DNA of 43,889 nucleotides from Verrucomicrobiales bacterium (lineage in GTDB: Bacteria; Verrucomicrobiota; Verrucomicrobiia; Verrucomicrobiales; DEV007), in assembly GCA_002698785.1 (NCBI GenBank), contig PAAG01000025.1, positions 1 to 43,889 of the forward strand, in the 5' to 3' direction. The first letter of the stretch is position 1. Every line of letters begins with the position of its first letter. The notes under the pieces were generated by a model that saw only the letters and a list, made by a program, of their open reading frames with translations, did no database searches and was not told the origin of the DNA. A program made the translations under genes and the position numbers. Below are positions 8,052-18,221 of this stretch, piece after piece.

Positions 8052-9128
8052 ATGCCCCGAAACGTCACCGCAGAGATATTTCTTTTCGACACCTGCACCC
8101 ATCGCTGCGGATACTGCTACCTGGCAGAGACCGGCCGTGTTCTGGATCGCAGTCAGTTGGAGAGATTCCGCAACGAAGAATTTCTGCAACAGTTTATCAG
8201 CTTCTTCGTTCGTCGCTCAAAAGAACAGGACATTCGGTGGAAGTTCTCGCTGACTGGGGGAGAGCCTATGTTGATGCCTAATATTGAAAGGATCTTCGGT
8301 GCCTGGGCTGAGGTGGATTCCTCCTTTTCCATTTATACGAGTCTGAATGTCAGTCATCGGTCCCCTGCCTGGGACGCTATTGTCAGGCATGCGGCTTGTA
8401 TGGACTACGTGATGTGTTCTCTGCATTCGGAAGATCGCAAAACGGAAGACCGGTTCTTCGAAGGAATGGAGCGTCTGCGGGATGCTGGTGTTCCCGTTCT
8501 AATGAGAGTGGTAGGGCATCCTGAGAGGCTTCAGCATCTCGATCGATGGGCAGAAAAGTGCGAGGAACTCAAGCTGCCATTTTATCCGACAGCAATGTTA
8601 GGAGAGCACTATCCAACTCGTTACACTGATAAAGAGCGGGCTATCTTGAATAAATACCAAAAGACTCTGGGCCAGTGGCTCCTGATGGAAGGCGGCGTCG
8701 ATACGAGGAATGTTCGCTGCTCCGCTGGTGCAAAAGTTATCTACCTCTACCTCGAATCGGGTGAGATTTATCCATGCATTCATTTGCAGGAGCCAGCGAT
8801 AGGGAATCTCTACGAAGACAGGCTGGAACTGGGAGAAAGCGATGCTCGAAAACCTTGTCCAGCTGCGGGAATCGCCTGTTCATGTGATATTCATTACTTT
8901 CACGATATCGTATCAGGCGCAGAGGATTCTGCGGGATTGAGGAAGCTCCTCTCTGGTGAGGTCTCAATTGCCGACGAGCAGACATTCCATGAAGTGGTGC
9001 GGCAAAACGGGCTTCGAACCAGCGGCGTGCGTCGGCCGATGGAATATACAGTAAACGACGATTCTGAGCTGAAAGTTCCGCTGGAGGTAGCCAAAAAGGG
9101 ACTCAAAGAGTTTCTTCAAGGGAGGTAA
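8052..9128 (+). CDS. radical SAM protein with SPASM-like C-terminal cysteines
   Basis: The 358-residue protein has the radical SAM signature C15-x3-C19-x2-C22 ('DTCTHRCGYCYL') and the SAM-binding 'GGEP' at 69-72. The C-terminal half has more cysteines (C223, C242, C269, C276, C278) placed like an auxiliary Fe-S cluster of SPASM/twitch proteins, with the landmark 'GEIYPCIHLQEPAIGNLYED'. Such enzymes modify peptides, sugars or cofactors. No RiPP precursor is obvious nearby, so the divergent glycosyl/methyltransferase genes make a carbohydrate-linked substrate plausible. ATG 8052 has GGAA a few bases upstream. Its 3' end converges on the nitrate reductase gene with 43 bp between. Family call strong, substrate unknown. 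Confidence 0.85.
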   Translation: MPRNVTAEIFLFDTCTHRCGYCYLAETGRVLDRSQLERFRNEEFLQQFISFFVRRSKEQDIRWKFSLTGGEPMLMPNIERIFGAWAEVDSSFSIYTSLNVSHRSPAWDAIVRHAACMDYVMCSLHSEDRKTEDRFFEGMERLRDAGVPVLMRVVGHPERLQHLDRWAEKCEELKLPFYPTAMLGEHYPTRYTDKERAILNKYQKTLGQWLLMEGGVDTRNVRCSAGAKVIYLYLESGEIYPCIHLQEPAIGNLYEDRLELGESDARKPCPAAGIACSCDIHYFHDIVSGAEDSAGLRKLLSGEVSIADEQTFHEVVRQNGLRTSGVRRPMEYTVNDDSELKVPLEVAKKGLKEFLQGR

Positions 9129-9171
9129 GGGAAAGGCTCCAGTAAAGCCAAGCGAAACGGGGGAGGCAAAC

Positions 9172-11385
9172 CTACTGCTCTATTCTTACGGCGCAGCTCT
9201 TGTAGCTCGGTTGCCTCGAATAGGGGTCGAAAACGGCAAGAGTGAGCCGGTTGGTTGTCTCTTCGTGCATCGGAATATAGACGGTGCCTTGCATAACGGT
9301 TGAAGTGACGAAGACGAGGATCTCAATTGTACTCCTTCGGGATGAGACCTTTACGATATCCCCGGAATTGACTCCGAGGGCGGCTGCATCTTTGGGATGG
9401 ACTTCGATGTGATTGGTTCGTGGGGAAAGGCGGCGAAGCACCCCGGATTTTCCTGTCCGTGTCTGAGTATGCCACTGGGCCGACGTGCCCCTGCCAGTCA
9501 GGAGGCGAAGTGGATACTCATCGTCAGGGGGCTCAGGATCGGGAGTGATTGTTTCAAAAATGAATTTGGCTCTCTTTTCTTTCGTGAAAAACTTCCCGTT
9601 AGAGAAGAGGCGCCTTTCTCTGTGCGGAGGGGACGCTTCTCCTTCTGGCCACGGCCATTGGACGCCTCCTTGTTCGTCAATTTGCTGATATCCGTTGATT
9701 CCTGAGATATCGCAGGGTTGGCCCTTGCTGAGCCTCTGCATGATACGAAAGACCGCTTCGGGAGAATTCCATTCGGAGAACATTGCCCCGCATCCCCATT
9801 CGTCGGCGAGAAGGCGAAAGATCAAAAAATCACTGAGAGCCTGGCCGGGTGCTTTCGCGACTTTCTTTACGATTCCGATGCGCCGCTCCGAGTTGATGAG
9901 CGTTCCATCTTTCTCACCCCATCCTGCAGCAGGCAAAACAAGATCGGCAGCCTTTGCGGTATCGGTAGTGTGATACATATCCTGAACGACGAGAAAATCG
10001 AGTTTGCTCAGTACTTCGGAAAAATTCTTGCGCCCGATCCAGGAATGCGAAGGGTTTGTGGCAATAATCCAGAGAGCTTTGATTTTTCCTTCCTTCACTC
10101 GTTCTACAATTTGATCGTAAGCGAGGCTGTTTTGGTCAGGGATGCGGTCCACGGGAAAGCCAAGGGTCGATGCCACTTTTTCACGATCGGTGGGATTGGT
10201 GAAGTCGTGTCCTCCGAGCAGGTTTGTGGTATTGCTGAACAGTCGGGAACCCATGGCATTGCATTGCCCGGTAATGGAATTCGCACCGGTGCCGGGCTTC
10301 CCTATGTTCCCTGTCATCAGAGCGAGATTGATAATCGACTGAGCGGTGCGAGTCGCCTCATAGCTCTGATTTACGCCCATGGTCCACCAGAAGGACACTC
10401 GTTTTCCACTGCCAATCAGTTCGGCAAGTGACTCCAGCTGCTCCGCTGAAATCCCGGTTTTCTCACTGACCAGGTCGATTGGAAAAGCGGCCACGTGGGT
10501 TTTGAAGTCCTCAAAATCTGCGGTGTGTGCTTTGATGAAAGAATGATCGAGGAGGTTCTTTTGGATCAAAAGGTTGGCGAGACCATAGAAGAGAACGAGA
10601 TCGGATTTCGGCTGGAGCGCAATATGGCGCGTCGCCTGCATGGCCGTTTCAGTGCGGCGTGGGTCGATGACTACAATTTCCGGATTGCGTTTGTTCCTTA
10701 GTACCCGCTGCCACATGATCGGGTGAGCTATGCAGAGATTGGACCCGACGAGAACGAGCATATCGGACTCTTCGAAATCTGCGTAGGTAAAAGGAGGGGC
10801 GTCGAAACCAAATGACTCTTTGTAGGCGCGTACAGCGGTGGCCATGCATTGTCGAGTATTCCCGTCGCCGTGAATCATTCCCATTCCAAATTTCGCGAAA
10901 GCTCCGAGTAGGGCCATCTCCTCTGTACAGATCTGGCCGGTGCTCAGGAAGGCTACGGATTCAGGGCCGTGCTCTTCGATTACAGACTTCATTCGCGTGC
11001 TGAAGGTCTTTGCCGCAGTAGACCAGTCGACTGGTGCAAAGTTTTGATCTCGGGATTCTCGGAAAAGTGGAGTAGTGGCTCTGTCAGGTGAAGCCAACGG
11101 TGCCAGGGCCTCCCATCCTTTTGGACATGCCATCCCGATATTGACCGGGTAGTCGCCAGCTGGCGAAAGATTAGTGGCCGCTCCCTCGCGCAAATGCACA
11201 TTGAGGGAGCAGCCGGTGGAGCAGAATCCGCAAATCATTGAGGTAGTTGCCTCGGGTGCCAGGGATGAAGGAACCTGACCGAGACCGAAGGCGCCGGGCT
11301 CACGAACAAGCTGTTCGGTAAGTGGCCCGGAAAAAGTTCGAGCGCGACTGAGTAGTGGTTCAGTGATGCGTCGCAGAGTGCTCAT
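9172..11385 (-). CDS. nasA: assimilatory nitrate reductase catalytic subunit (molybdopterin)
   Basis: From ATG 11385 the protein has 737 residues, the size of NasA/NarB enzymes that reduce nitrate to nitrite in the cytoplasm. An N-terminal [4Fe-4S] site is C52-x2-C55-x3-C59-x27-C87. Mo-bis-MGD landmarks include '[12 protein letters not shown]', '[11 protein letters not shown]', '[18 protein letters not shown]', and the C-terminal '[21 protein letters not shown]' region (first 20 residues shown elsewhere as '[12 protein letters not shown]'). The Cys in 'RQCMA' fits the Mo ligand of periplasmic/assimilatory types. An in-frame start at 11460 would overlap the upstream gene by 101 bp; 11385 overlaps by 26 bp. 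It is the last gene of the nitrate operon, next to its probable electron-transfer partner. No BFD domain is present. Confidence 0.92.
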   Translation of the reverse strand: MSTLRRITEPLLSRARTFSGPLTEQLVREPGAFGLGQVPSSLAPEATTSMICGFCSTGCSLNVHLREGAATNLSPAGDYPVNIGMACPKGWEALAPLASPDRATTPLFRESRDQNFAPVDWSTAAKTFSTRMKSVIEEHGPESVAFLSTGQICTEEMALLGAFAKFGMGMIHGDGNTRQCMATAVRAYKESFGFDAPPFTYADFEESDMLVLVGSNLCIAHPIMWQRVLRNKRNPEIVVIDPRRTETAMQATRHIALQPKSDLVLFYGLANLLIQKNLLDHSFIKAHTADFEDFKTHVAAFPIDLVSEKTGISAEQLESLAELIGSGKRVSFWWTMGVNQSYEATRTAQSIINLALMTGNIGKPGTGANSITGQCNAMGSRLFSNTTNLLGGHDFTNPTDREKVASTLGFPVDRIPDQNSLAYDQIVERVKEGKIKALWIIATNPSHSWIGRKNFSEVLSKLDFLVVQDMYHTTDTAKAADLVLPAAGWGEKDGTLINSERRIGIVKKVAKAPGQALSDFLIFRLLADEWGCGAMFSEWNSPEAVFRIMQRLSKGQPCDISGINGYQQIDEQGGVQWPWPEGEASPPHRERRLFSNGKFFTKEKRAKFIFETITPDPEPPDDEYPLRLLTGRGTSAQWHTQTRTGKSGVLRRLSPRTNHIEVHPKDAAALGVNSGDIVKVSSRRSTIEILVFVTSTVMQGTVYIPMHEETTNRLTLAVFDPYSRQPSYKSCAVRIEQ

Positions 11386-12916
11386 GGCTTGGATAAATAC
11401 CGCCCGGCATTTTGGGAACTTCGACGGCCTGGAAATAGAGAGCGCGGGCGAACAGCTCACTGGCGATCATTAACAATAGGGTGACCGGCTCCAGGATAGG
11501 TAAGAAGATGGATATGATGGCGCAAAAGAATGCGATCGCTCCGAGACCGAGTCGGGACAACCAAACGGAGCCCAGTGGACCTTTGATCAATCGAGCGGAC
11601 TTCGGAAACGGAGAACAAGATTCTGCGGCGAGGTAATATTCGAAGGCCAACTTCGCAGCGATAGCTGCAGCAGCCACGACAGGGAATGTGAAACTCGCAC
11701 CGATGGCAATGGTAGTGAGACCAAAACGCGTTGCAGTATGAGAGAGTTTCCAGAAAGGTCGTTTGGTGAAGGCGTATACCATCATCGAACAGAAAACACC
11801 GGTAAGGCCTGCCATCACTGCCCCCGCTCCAACGGCCAATTCAATAAACTGCGGTAATTCCAGCCAGAGTGTTCCTAAATAGGCGGCGAATGCTCCAGCC
11901 CAAGCTCCAAAGACGAGGATCTCCCGGCTGAGCCACGATTTTCGCCAACCGAGGAAACTTCGCCACCCCTGCAAAGGGCGTCCGAGGTGAAAAGTCGCTC
12001 CGGCCAGGCCGACCTGGCAGACGATGAATCCGAGGACAGCGTGCCAGGTGCCGGGGGCAGAGGAGAAAGAGAAAGCTCGTGTAATCCAGTCGAACAAGAG
12101 GAGACCGGCAGCAGCCTGAGTCATTACTAACATGAACACCAAGGGAGTGTGCCTGTGAGCTGGGGTCAGGTCGGCGCGATCAGCTGCTGCCGGTTCCTCA
12201 TCCGCATCCTGACGGAGATTCAGAAAAGTAGTAGTAGGGCGAGTTATGGAAGAGGGAACAGTGCCAGGTAAAAGAGACGTGTCGGGAGTGGAACGTTCGG
12301 AGACAGCTGAAACAGAAACGATTCGAATTTTGATGGCCTCATTAGGGCAGGCTTGCACGCAGGCGGGTGCTTCGCCTTCTTTCAGGCGTCCATGGCACAT
12401 ATCGCATTTTCGAACGATACCGAGACGGTCGTTGTATTTCGGCACGTCGTATGGGCAGGTTAGTGTGCAGTATTGACAACCAATACACTGGTCATCGAGA
12501 TGGCGAACGATACCAGTTTCTGCATCCTTGTCATAGGCAAGGGTAGGGCAACCGTTCGCACAGGCGGGGTCCGAGCAATGATGACACGCTGTGGTCACCG
12601 TCTGCTGAGTCGCGGTGTCAGCCTCGGGAGTGTAAAGGGTGCCAACGTCGCGCCATGATTCACCTTCGTCGAGGCCGTTCAGGCTATGGCAGGCTGTTAC
12701 GCAGGCCTTGCACCCACTGCAGGCGTCGAGGTCGACTTCGAAAGCGTACTGTTCCCCCTCTCCCGGGCGGGAGAGAGGGATAAGGTCCTGGTAGTATTTT
12801 GCCTGGACCGGTTCAGTAGCATCCGAATGAAATTGGGAAAACCGCTCAACGGCTGTGAGCGACTGCTGCTCTGCAAGCAAGTCGTCTATCAGGCTGGTGG
12901 CGGGTACGAGTTTCAT
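11360..12916 (-). CDS. DmsB-DmsC fusion: four-cluster ferredoxin plus membrane anchor
   Basis: The 518-residue protein joins two subunits that are usually separate. Residues about 55-200 carry sixteen cysteines in four groups (C66/69/72/76, C111/114/119/123, C144/147/150/154, C171/174/186/190), enough for four [4Fe-4S] clusters as in DmsB/NrfC. Residues about 255-500 form an eight-helix-like DmsC quinol-oxidising anchor. In DMSO reductases these parts pass electrons from menaquinol to a molybdoenzyme. Here the gene sits between nitrite reductase and nitrate reductase, so it probably feeds NasA from the quinone pool. The ferredoxin side must face the cytoplasm if so, since NasA has no Tat signal. 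It starts by a TGATG overlap. Confidence 0.88.
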   Translation of the reverse strand: MKLVPATSLIDDLLAEQQSLTAVERFSQFHSDATEPVQAKYYQDLIPLSRPGEGEQYAFEVDLDACSGCKACVTACHSLNGLDEGESWRDVGTLYTPEADTATQQTVTTACHHCSDPACANGCPTLAYDKDAETGIVRHLDDQCIGCQYCTLTCPYDVPKYNDRLGIVRKCDMCHGRLKEGEAPACVQACPNEAIKIRIVSVSAVSERSTPDTSLLPGTVPSSITRPTTTFLNLRQDADEEPAAADRADLTPAHRHTPLVFMLVMTQAAAGLLLFDWITRAFSFSSAPGTWHAVLGFIVCQVGLAGATFHLGRPLQGWRSFLGWRKSWLSREILVFGAWAGAFAAYLGTLWLELPQFIELAVGAGAVMAGLTGVFCSMMVYAFTKRPFWKLSHTATRFGLTTIAIGASFTFPVVAAAAIAAKLAFEYYLAAESCSPFPKSARLIKGPLGSVWLSRLGLGAIAFFCAIISIFLPILEPVTLLLMIASELFARALYFQAVEVPKMPGGIYPSHEHSATHH

Positions 12917-14691
12917 CAGGCAGCCATGGTTTCAAGCGCTTCGATGTCGTGGCGAGAGGTGAACTCAAGAAATGTCTCGGAGCCTTCGCGGTTGGCGAGA
13001 TAGGCACGGAGGAGTGATTCAATTTTTGTATTGAGTTCTTCACCTGCCGCTACACTCTTGTAGATCTGGCGCCCGAGCCGTTTGTTGTCTCCGCCGAAGC
13101 CTCCACCAATAAAGACGTGGTAGCCTTCGACAGGTTCTGCTTCTCCTTCGACCTGCACTTTGCAGGCGAGTAGACCGATATCTCCGATGTAGTGCTGCGC
13201 GCATGAGTGCGGGCAACCAGTAACATGAATGTTGATCGGCTGATCGAGTGTCAGCTTCGACTCAAGGTAATCGACGACTTCCATGGCGTGGCCCTTCGTG
13301 TCAGAGCTGGCATATTTGCAGTAGCGATTGCCTGTGCAGGCAGCTGTTCCTCCCCGAATGTGACTCGCTTCGCACCGAATCCCGCCTTCAGCGAGTTTCG
13401 CCTTGGCTGCTTTGATTTTATCGTCGGGAATGTTCGGAATGATGAGGTTCTGGAAAATGGTAAGGCGTAAATCGCCCGTTCCGAATTCTTCAGCGACATC
13501 AGCGATCAGTCGTGCCTCGTCGGTTTGAAGAAGACCAACAGGAACGTATACGCCTAGCATGTTTAACCCCGCCTGCTTCTGCGGCTGCACACCTACGTGA
13601 GAGTGGGGGATGTTCGGCTTCTCATGTGGTTCGATGAGATCCGTAAATGCAGGGTCGTTGAAATCGAAACGAATGAGAGGCTCATCGAGCAGCTTGTCAG
13701 TTTCTTCGAGATACTTCTCGTAACCCCATTCTTTGATCAGATAGATCATACGGGATTTGCCGCGGTTGCCGCGATTTCCATTGCGGATGAAAACGCGCGT
13801 CAGTGCTGCCACGGCATCAACTGAGTCATCGGGTGCACAGATAGCTCCGCAATCTTCGGCGAACTCCTGGTGGCCAGTCACTCCGCCAAGAAGGATGCGG
13901 AAGTAGACTCCGGCTTTCACTTTTCCGTGAAGCGGGTGTCCTTCTGGTGGCTCTTTCAATTTTATAGCTCGAAGACCAATGTCATTGGTGTCTTCGGCTA
14001 CTCTTACAATACCACCACTGTCGTAGGAGATATTAAATTTTCGTGGCAGGTTGTAGAACTCCTGCTGATTGATGATGTAGTGCGAGAGGTCCTGCACATA
14101 GGGGAGAACATCGATCAATTCATACGGATCTAATCCGGATGTTGGCGTCGCTGTGAAGTTCCTCAAGTTGTCTGCGCCGGACCCACGGGAATGTAGCCCG
14201 CAGTCTTGAATGCGGCGAAGCAACTCGGGAGCGTCTTTCGGCTGAACAACACGCACCTGGAAGTTGTTCCGAGTAGTGATCTGCAGGTAACCCCATGCAA
14301 TATCATCAGCGATTGAAGCGAGTTCACGCAACTGATAGGAACTCACTGTCCCTCCAGGTATCCGAAGTCGGCACATGTAGCCTTCGTGAACCGGAGCGAG
14401 CCAGAAGAGACCGTTCCATTTGAAACGGAAGATGTCTTCCTTCTCGGGGGGAACATTTCCTTTGGCTTTCTTCCGAAGTTCTGGAAGAGCATCAAAGGGA
14501 TTGAGTTCGTTTTTGATCTTCTCTTCGGCTGTGATCTTTTCCTTCTTTGCTTTTGGAACTGGTCCGTCGTTCGGTGCAGCATCCGCGAAGCTCATGCCGC
14601 GGTTTCGCATTCCCGTGAAGAATCCGTCGAGGTATTGCGCCTGGTCGGAATTTACCGGTTCTCCGGCGATTTTGTCAGGTATCAGGCTCAT
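12916..14691 (-). CDS. nirA: siroheme nitrite reductase, NirA type
   Basis: The 591-residue protein has the duplicated ferredoxin-like/siroheme fold of ferredoxin-dependent nitrite reductase, which makes ammonium from nitrite by six-electron reduction. The cluster/siroheme cysteines are C452-x5-C458 in 'ACTGNRYCKYA' and C493-x3-C497 in 'TGCPHSC'. The 'ACTG..YC....SDTK' form resembles plant/cyanobacterial nitrite reductase rather than sulfite reductase. 'ITTRNNFQVR' and 'NISYDSGG' are further family marks. An N-terminal extension of about 60 residues is Lys-rich. It lies one base after the CysJ-like gene and overlaps the DmsBC gene by TGATG, so supply of electrons by the flavoprotein is likely. 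Confidence 0.92.
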   Translation of the reverse strand: MSLIPDKIAGEPVNSDQAQYLDGFFTGMRNRGMSFADAAPNDGPVPKAKKEKITAEEKIKNELNPFDALPELRKKAKGNVPPEKEDIFRFKWNGLFWLAPVHEGYMCRLRIPGGTVSSYQLRELASIADDIAWGYLQITTRNNFQVRVVQPKDAPELLRRIQDCGLHSRGSGADNLRNFTATPTSGLDPYELIDVLPYVQDLSHYIINQQEFYNLPRKFNISYDSGGIVRVAEDTNDIGLRAIKLKEPPEGHPLHGKVKAGVYFRILLGGVTGHQEFAEDCGAICAPDDSVDAVAALTRVFIRNGNRGNRGKSRMIYLIKEWGYEKYLEETDKLLDEPLIRFDFNDPAFTDLIEPHEKPNIPHSHVGVQPQKQAGLNMLGVYVPVGLLQTDEARLIADVAEEFGTGDLRLTIFQNLIIPNIPDDKIKAAKAKLAEGGIRCEASHIRGGTAACTGNRYCKYASSDTKGHAMEVVDYLESKLTLDQPINIHVTGCPHSCAQHYIGDIGLLACKVQVEGEAEPVEGYHVFIGGGFGGDNKRLGRQIYKSVAAGEELNTKIESLLRAYLANREGSETFLEFTSRHDIEALETMAA

Positions 14692-14692
14692 A

Positions 14693-16447
14693 TCAGTAAA
14701 CGTCCCTCTGGTATCTCTTTTCCTTTTTCAGATTGTTGATGAACTCGGCAGCACCTTCTTCTCCGAGACCACCGTGAACGGCGGCCACGTGGAGGAGTGC
14801 GTTGTCGACATCTTTGGCCATGCGCTTGGCATCGCCACATACATAGAAATGGGCTCCTCCATCGAGCCATTTCCAAAGTTCCTCTCCGGCTTCTCGCATC
14901 TTGTCCTGGACATAGACTTTTGTGTCGCTGTCGCGGGACCAGGCGAGGTCGAAGCGGTGGAGACATCCCTTTTCCTGCATGCCGAGCAGCTGATCTCGGT
15001 AAAGGAAGTCAGTTGATTCGTGGGGGTTTCCGAAGAAGAGCCAGTTCCGGCCCGTTGCATCTGTTGCCTCCCGCTCTTCCAGGAATGCACGGAATGGTGC
15101 GATTCCCGTTCCGGGGCCACACATGATGACATCGGTTGAGAGATCGGTTGGCAACTTGAAATGTGCTGCAGATTGGAGAAACACCGGCACGGTGCCATCT
15201 CCATTCACACGGTTCGCGAGATATGTCGAACAGACCCCTTCCCGGTATCGACCGTGACTCTCGTAGGTGACTTTTGCCACTGTGAGATGAACCTGTTCCG
15301 GGTGCGCCTTGGGGCTGGAAGAAATCGAGTAGAGTCTCGGTCCCAACTTGCGTAGAAGTGCTACAAAGTCTGCTGCCTTATCGAAAGAGACCGGCGCCTC
15401 AATCGCAAGATCGATCAGCTCACGGCCCCAGAGAAACTCTTCCAGAGGAGTTTTGTCCTCATTGGTGGAGAGTTCTTTGAGATGTTCGGACCCGGAAAGT
15501 TCCGCCCAGTCTGCGACGGTCATCGCGCTCACAGCGCGAATGTCGAAGTCCTCGATCAAAGCGTCACGAAGTGCCTTCTCTTCCTTGTCAGGGGTGGTCA
15601 CCACCTCAACGGGATCCAGTCCGAGAACTTTAATGAGTTCGTCGACGGTTTCCGCATTGTTTTTCGGGTAGATACCTAACACGTCACCAACATCATAGGT
15701 GAGGCCCGAGCCTTCGAGGCTGAACTCGAAGTGACGAGTGTCCCGTGGAGATTCCTCTCCGTTGAGCGGCACGTTTCCAATGAGCTTTGCCGGGAATGGA
15801 TTCTTCTTCGAATATCCGGTATCCTTTTTCTTCGCCTTGGGCGCGTCGGAATCGGAAGTATCGCCGTCGTCTCCACCGAGCTTCTTCAACTCGGTAAGAA
15901 CGCCGGAAAACCACTCTGCAGCCGGTTCTTCGAAGTCGGTATCGCAGTCGACCCGCGGGTGGAATCGCTTGGCCCCGAGCGCTTCGAGTCGCGCGTCGAA
16001 CGCTTTCCCCTGAGCACAGAACTGGAGATAATTAGTGTCTCCAAGAGCAAGCACCGAGTAGGAGAGGTTCTCCAATGATGGGTGATCGTCGCTATTGAGA
16101 GTATTCCAGAACTCGACAGCATTGTCGGGTGGATCACCATCGCCCCAAGTGCTGGAAACGAGGATGAGATGCTTCTCTTTAGTGAGGTCGATTTCGCCGA
16201 AGTCCTCCGTGCTGAGACAGGGGGCGTCGAAGCCCGCGGAGGATAACTCCTCCGCGAACTCCTCGGCCAGTGTCTCACTGTTACCGGATTGGCTCGCGTA
16301 CAGAACGGGTGTGCGGAGCTTTGGTTTGCTGACAACAGCAGGGGAAGCCGAGGCTTCTCCAACCAATCCGGCGATGTACCCGTTCAGCCATAAGATCTGA
16401 GCAGGCGTGAAGGGAGCGGAATCGGGAATTGATGGTAATGAGTTCAC
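14693..16447 (-). CDS. CysJ-type FMN/FAD diflavin reductase
   Basis: The 584-residue protein has a flavodoxin domain (about 47-190; 'VLYASQSGNSETLAEEFAEE', 'VSSTWGDGDPPDNA', 'LALGDTNY') and a ferredoxin-reductase-like FAD/NADPH domain ('RLYSISSSPKAHP', 'GVCSTYLANR', 'MCGPGTGIAPFRAFLEER', 'FYVCGDAKRMAKDV'). It ends in 'KRYQRDVY' like E. coli CysJ, with a terminal aromatic residue. CysJ takes NADPH electrons to the siroheme subunit of sulfite reductase. Here the partner one base downstream is NirA, so the pair probably acts as an NADPH-nitrite reductase. The start is GTG. Sulfite reduction as a second role cannot be excluded. Confidence 0.88.
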   Translation of the reverse strand: MNSLPSIPDSAPFTPAQILWLNGYIAGLVGEASASPAVVSKPKLRTPVLYASQSGNSETLAEEFAEELSSAGFDAPCLSTEDFGEIDLTKEKHLILVSSTWGDGDPPDNAVEFWNTLNSDDHPSLENLSYSVLALGDTNYLQFCAQGKAFDARLEALGAKRFHPRVDCDTDFEEPAAEWFSGVLTELKKLGGDDGDTSDSDAPKAKKKDTGYSKKNPFPAKLIGNVPLNGEESPRDTRHFEFSLEGSGLTYDVGDVLGIYPKNNAETVDELIKVLGLDPVEVVTTPDKEEKALRDALIEDFDIRAVSAMTVADWAELSGSEHLKELSTNEDKTPLEEFLWGRELIDLAIEAPVSFDKAADFVALLRKLGPRLYSISSSPKAHPEQVHLTVAKVTYESHGRYREGVCSTYLANRVNGDGTVPVFLQSAAHFKLPTDLSTDVIMCGPGTGIAPFRAFLEEREATDATGRNWLFFGNPHESTDFLYRDQLLGMQEKGCLHRFDLAWSRDSDTKVYVQDKMREAGEELWKWLDGGAHFYVCGDAKRMAKDVDNALLHVAAVHGGLGEEGAAEFINNLKKEKRYQRDVY

Positions 16448-16480
16448 GATTCTAAAATTGTTTGAGGTTGTGAGGCCGGA

Positions 16481-17278
16481 TCAGGCGGCCTCGTCCATTT
16501 GGTAGACTCTTTCTTCGAGGAAGCTGATCAGCTGCTCGCGATACTCGAGATATCTCGGGTCGGACATGATGTCTCGACGATCCCTCGGTCGTTCGAAGTC
16601 AATCTTTACGATCTCACCCACGCGTGCGGCTGGGCCGTTGGTCATCATCACTACGCGGTCAGCGAGGTAAATCGCCTCATCCACATCGTGGGTGATCATC
16701 ATGGCTGTGAGTCGTTCCCGGTTCCACAGATCGATAAGGACCTGCTGTAGTTCGAACTTGGTCAGCTTGTCCAGCATCCCAAACGGCTCATCGAGGAGTA
16801 GCATCTTCGGCGAGAGCGCGAATGCTCGTGCCAGTCCGACACGCTGTCTCATTCCTCCGGAGAGTTCAGAGGGGCGCTTGTCCTTCGCACCGTGGAGACC
16901 CACGGCGTTCAGGTAGTATTCGACGATCTGGTTCCTCTCTTCCTGGGTGGCGTGGAAGTAGACCTGCTCGACTCCGAGCATGACATTGTCCCATGTGGTC
17001 ATCCAGGGCAGGAGACAGGGCGATTGGAATACCACACCCCTGTCGGGGCCAGCTCCTTCGATTTCTTTATGATCCAGCAGGACAGATCCCTCACTGATAT
17101 CGTTCAGACCAGCTACCATAGAAAGGACGGTCGATTTCCCGCACCCGGAGTGACCGAGCACGCAGACGAACTCTCCTTTCTGCATCTTCAGGTCGAAACC
17201 TTTTACGATGACGGCGTCGCCAGATGGCGTCTTGTAAGTTTTGCCAAGATTGATGGCTTCAAAATATGTTTCAGGCAT
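16481..17278 (-). CDS. nrtD: nitrate ABC transporter ATP-binding protein
   Basis: The 265-residue ATPase has Walker A 'GHSGCGKST' (42-50), Q-loop '[10 protein letters not shown]', signature 'LSGGMRQRV' and Walker B 'MLLLDEPFG'. It belongs to the NrtD/SsuB/TauB group that drives uptake of nitrate, sulfonates and similar anions. It lacks the NrtA-like C-terminal regulatory domain of cyanobacterial NrtC. It follows the other ATPase gene with three bases between them, and the two probably form a heterodimer on NrtB. Which of the two is called nrtC or nrtD is arbitrary here. Confidence 0.9.
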   Translation of the reverse strand: MPETYFEAINLGKTYKTPSGDAVIVKGFDLKMQKGEFVCVLGHSGCGKSTVLSMVAGLNDISEGSVLLDHKEIEGAGPDRGVVFQSPCLLPWMTTWDNVMLGVEQVYFHATQEERNQIVEYYLNAVGLHGAKDKRPSELSGGMRQRVGLARAFALSPKMLLLDEPFGMLDKLTKFELQQVLIDLWNRERLTAMMITHDVDEAIYLADRVVMMTNGPAARVGEIVKIDFERPRDRRDIMSDPRYLEYREQLISFLEERVYQMDEAA

Positions 17279-17281
17279 GAC

Positions 17282-18184
17282 TTAGGCAGCGGTTATGGTT
17301 TTCTTGGGTTTCGGACGAAGACCAAAGAACCAGCTCGGCTTGTGTCGGCTGATGTCCATGGGACGAATGTTAGGCAATGAGACTGCCTTGGTACCTGAGG
17401 CGGCACGTTCCTTTTCTTTTTCGTTGAGAAGGAAGTTGATCACTTCGGTGCGAAGCTTCTGATACTCGGGGCTGGTCATGATCGCCTTCCTGTCACGAGG
17501 GCGTTCGTAGCTCACAACCGTTTCTGGTCCCAGAGTGGCAGGAGGCCCAACGCTGATCGGGATAATCCGGTCAGCCATGTAGAGCCCTTCATCGACATCA
17601 TTGGTGATGAGGATGATTGTCTGCCCGAGCTCTTTCCAGATCCCGAGGATCTGATCCTGAATTACGCTTCGCGTAAGAGCGTCGAGAGCGCTGAGTGGCT
17701 CGTCGAGCAGCAGCACATCCGGATTCATGGAAAGGGTGCGGGCTACCGAGTTTCGCTGGCGCATCCCTCCCGAGAGTTCGCCCGGCTTTTTGTGCAAGGC
17801 GTCAGTGAGATTGACCCGGTCTATTGCAGTCCGGATCTTCTCATCTTTACTCTCGGAAGACTCACCTGCGTATACCTCGTTTACCGCGAGTTCTACATTC
17901 TTGTAGACATCAAACCAGGGAAGGAGTGAGTAATTCTGAAAAACAAGGCCGCGTTCGGGACTAGGTCCTTCGACCTTTTTCCCGTTCACGATGACTTCGC
18001 CCTTGTCGGGCTTAATAAGACCGGCGATCAAATTCATGATCGTCGATTTGCCGGTGCCTGAGTAACCGAGCATGGCGATGAATTCGCCTTTCTCGATGTG
18101 GAGGTTGATGTCCTCGAGCACCTCGCTGCGATTCGTTCCGGAGCCGAAGCCGACCGATACGTCGTTTAGTTCAATATAGGCCAT
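17282..18184 (-). CDS. nrtC: nitrate ABC transporter ATP-binding protein
   Basis: From ATG 18184 the protein has 300 residues: Walker A 'GYSGTGKST', Q-loop 'VFQNYSLLPW', signature 'LSGGMRQRN', Walker B 'VLLLDEPLSALDA'. The open frame runs on to 18298, but that part lies inside the permease gene and has no family similarity. The C-terminus carries about 40 extra residues after the ATPase core ('KAVSLPNIRPMDISRHK'), far short of the regulatory domain in cyanobacterial NrtC. It is probably paired with the 265-residue ATPase. The gap to NrtB is 37 bp. Confidence 0.9.
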   Translation of the reverse strand: MAYIELNDVSVGFGSGTNRSEVLEDINLHIEKGEFIAMLGYSGTGKSTIMNLIAGLIKPDKGEVIVNGKKVEGPSPERGLVFQNYSLLPWFDVYKNVELAVNEVYAGESSESKDEKIRTAIDRVNLTDALHKKPGELSGGMRQRNSVARTLSMNPDVLLLDEPLSALDALTRSVIQDQILGIWKELGQTIILITNDVDEGLYMADRIIPISVGPPATLGPETVVSYERPRDRKAIMTSPEYQKLRTEVINFLLNEKEKERAASGTKAVSLPNIRPMDISRHKPSWFFGLRPKPKKTITAA

Positions 18185-18221
18185 GATAGTTTTATGGCTG
18201 ATTGTTAGTCGAGCGGCAGGA

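Noticed and set aside
9718-10431. 237-codon plus-strand frame inside the nitrate reductase gene
   Set aside because: It is antisense to a strongly supported molybdoenzyme and shows no domain of its own.
12916-14691. Sulfite reductase instead of nitrite reductase
   Set aside because: The cysteine motif 'ACTGNRYC....SDTK' and the nitrate operon context fit nitrite reductase better.
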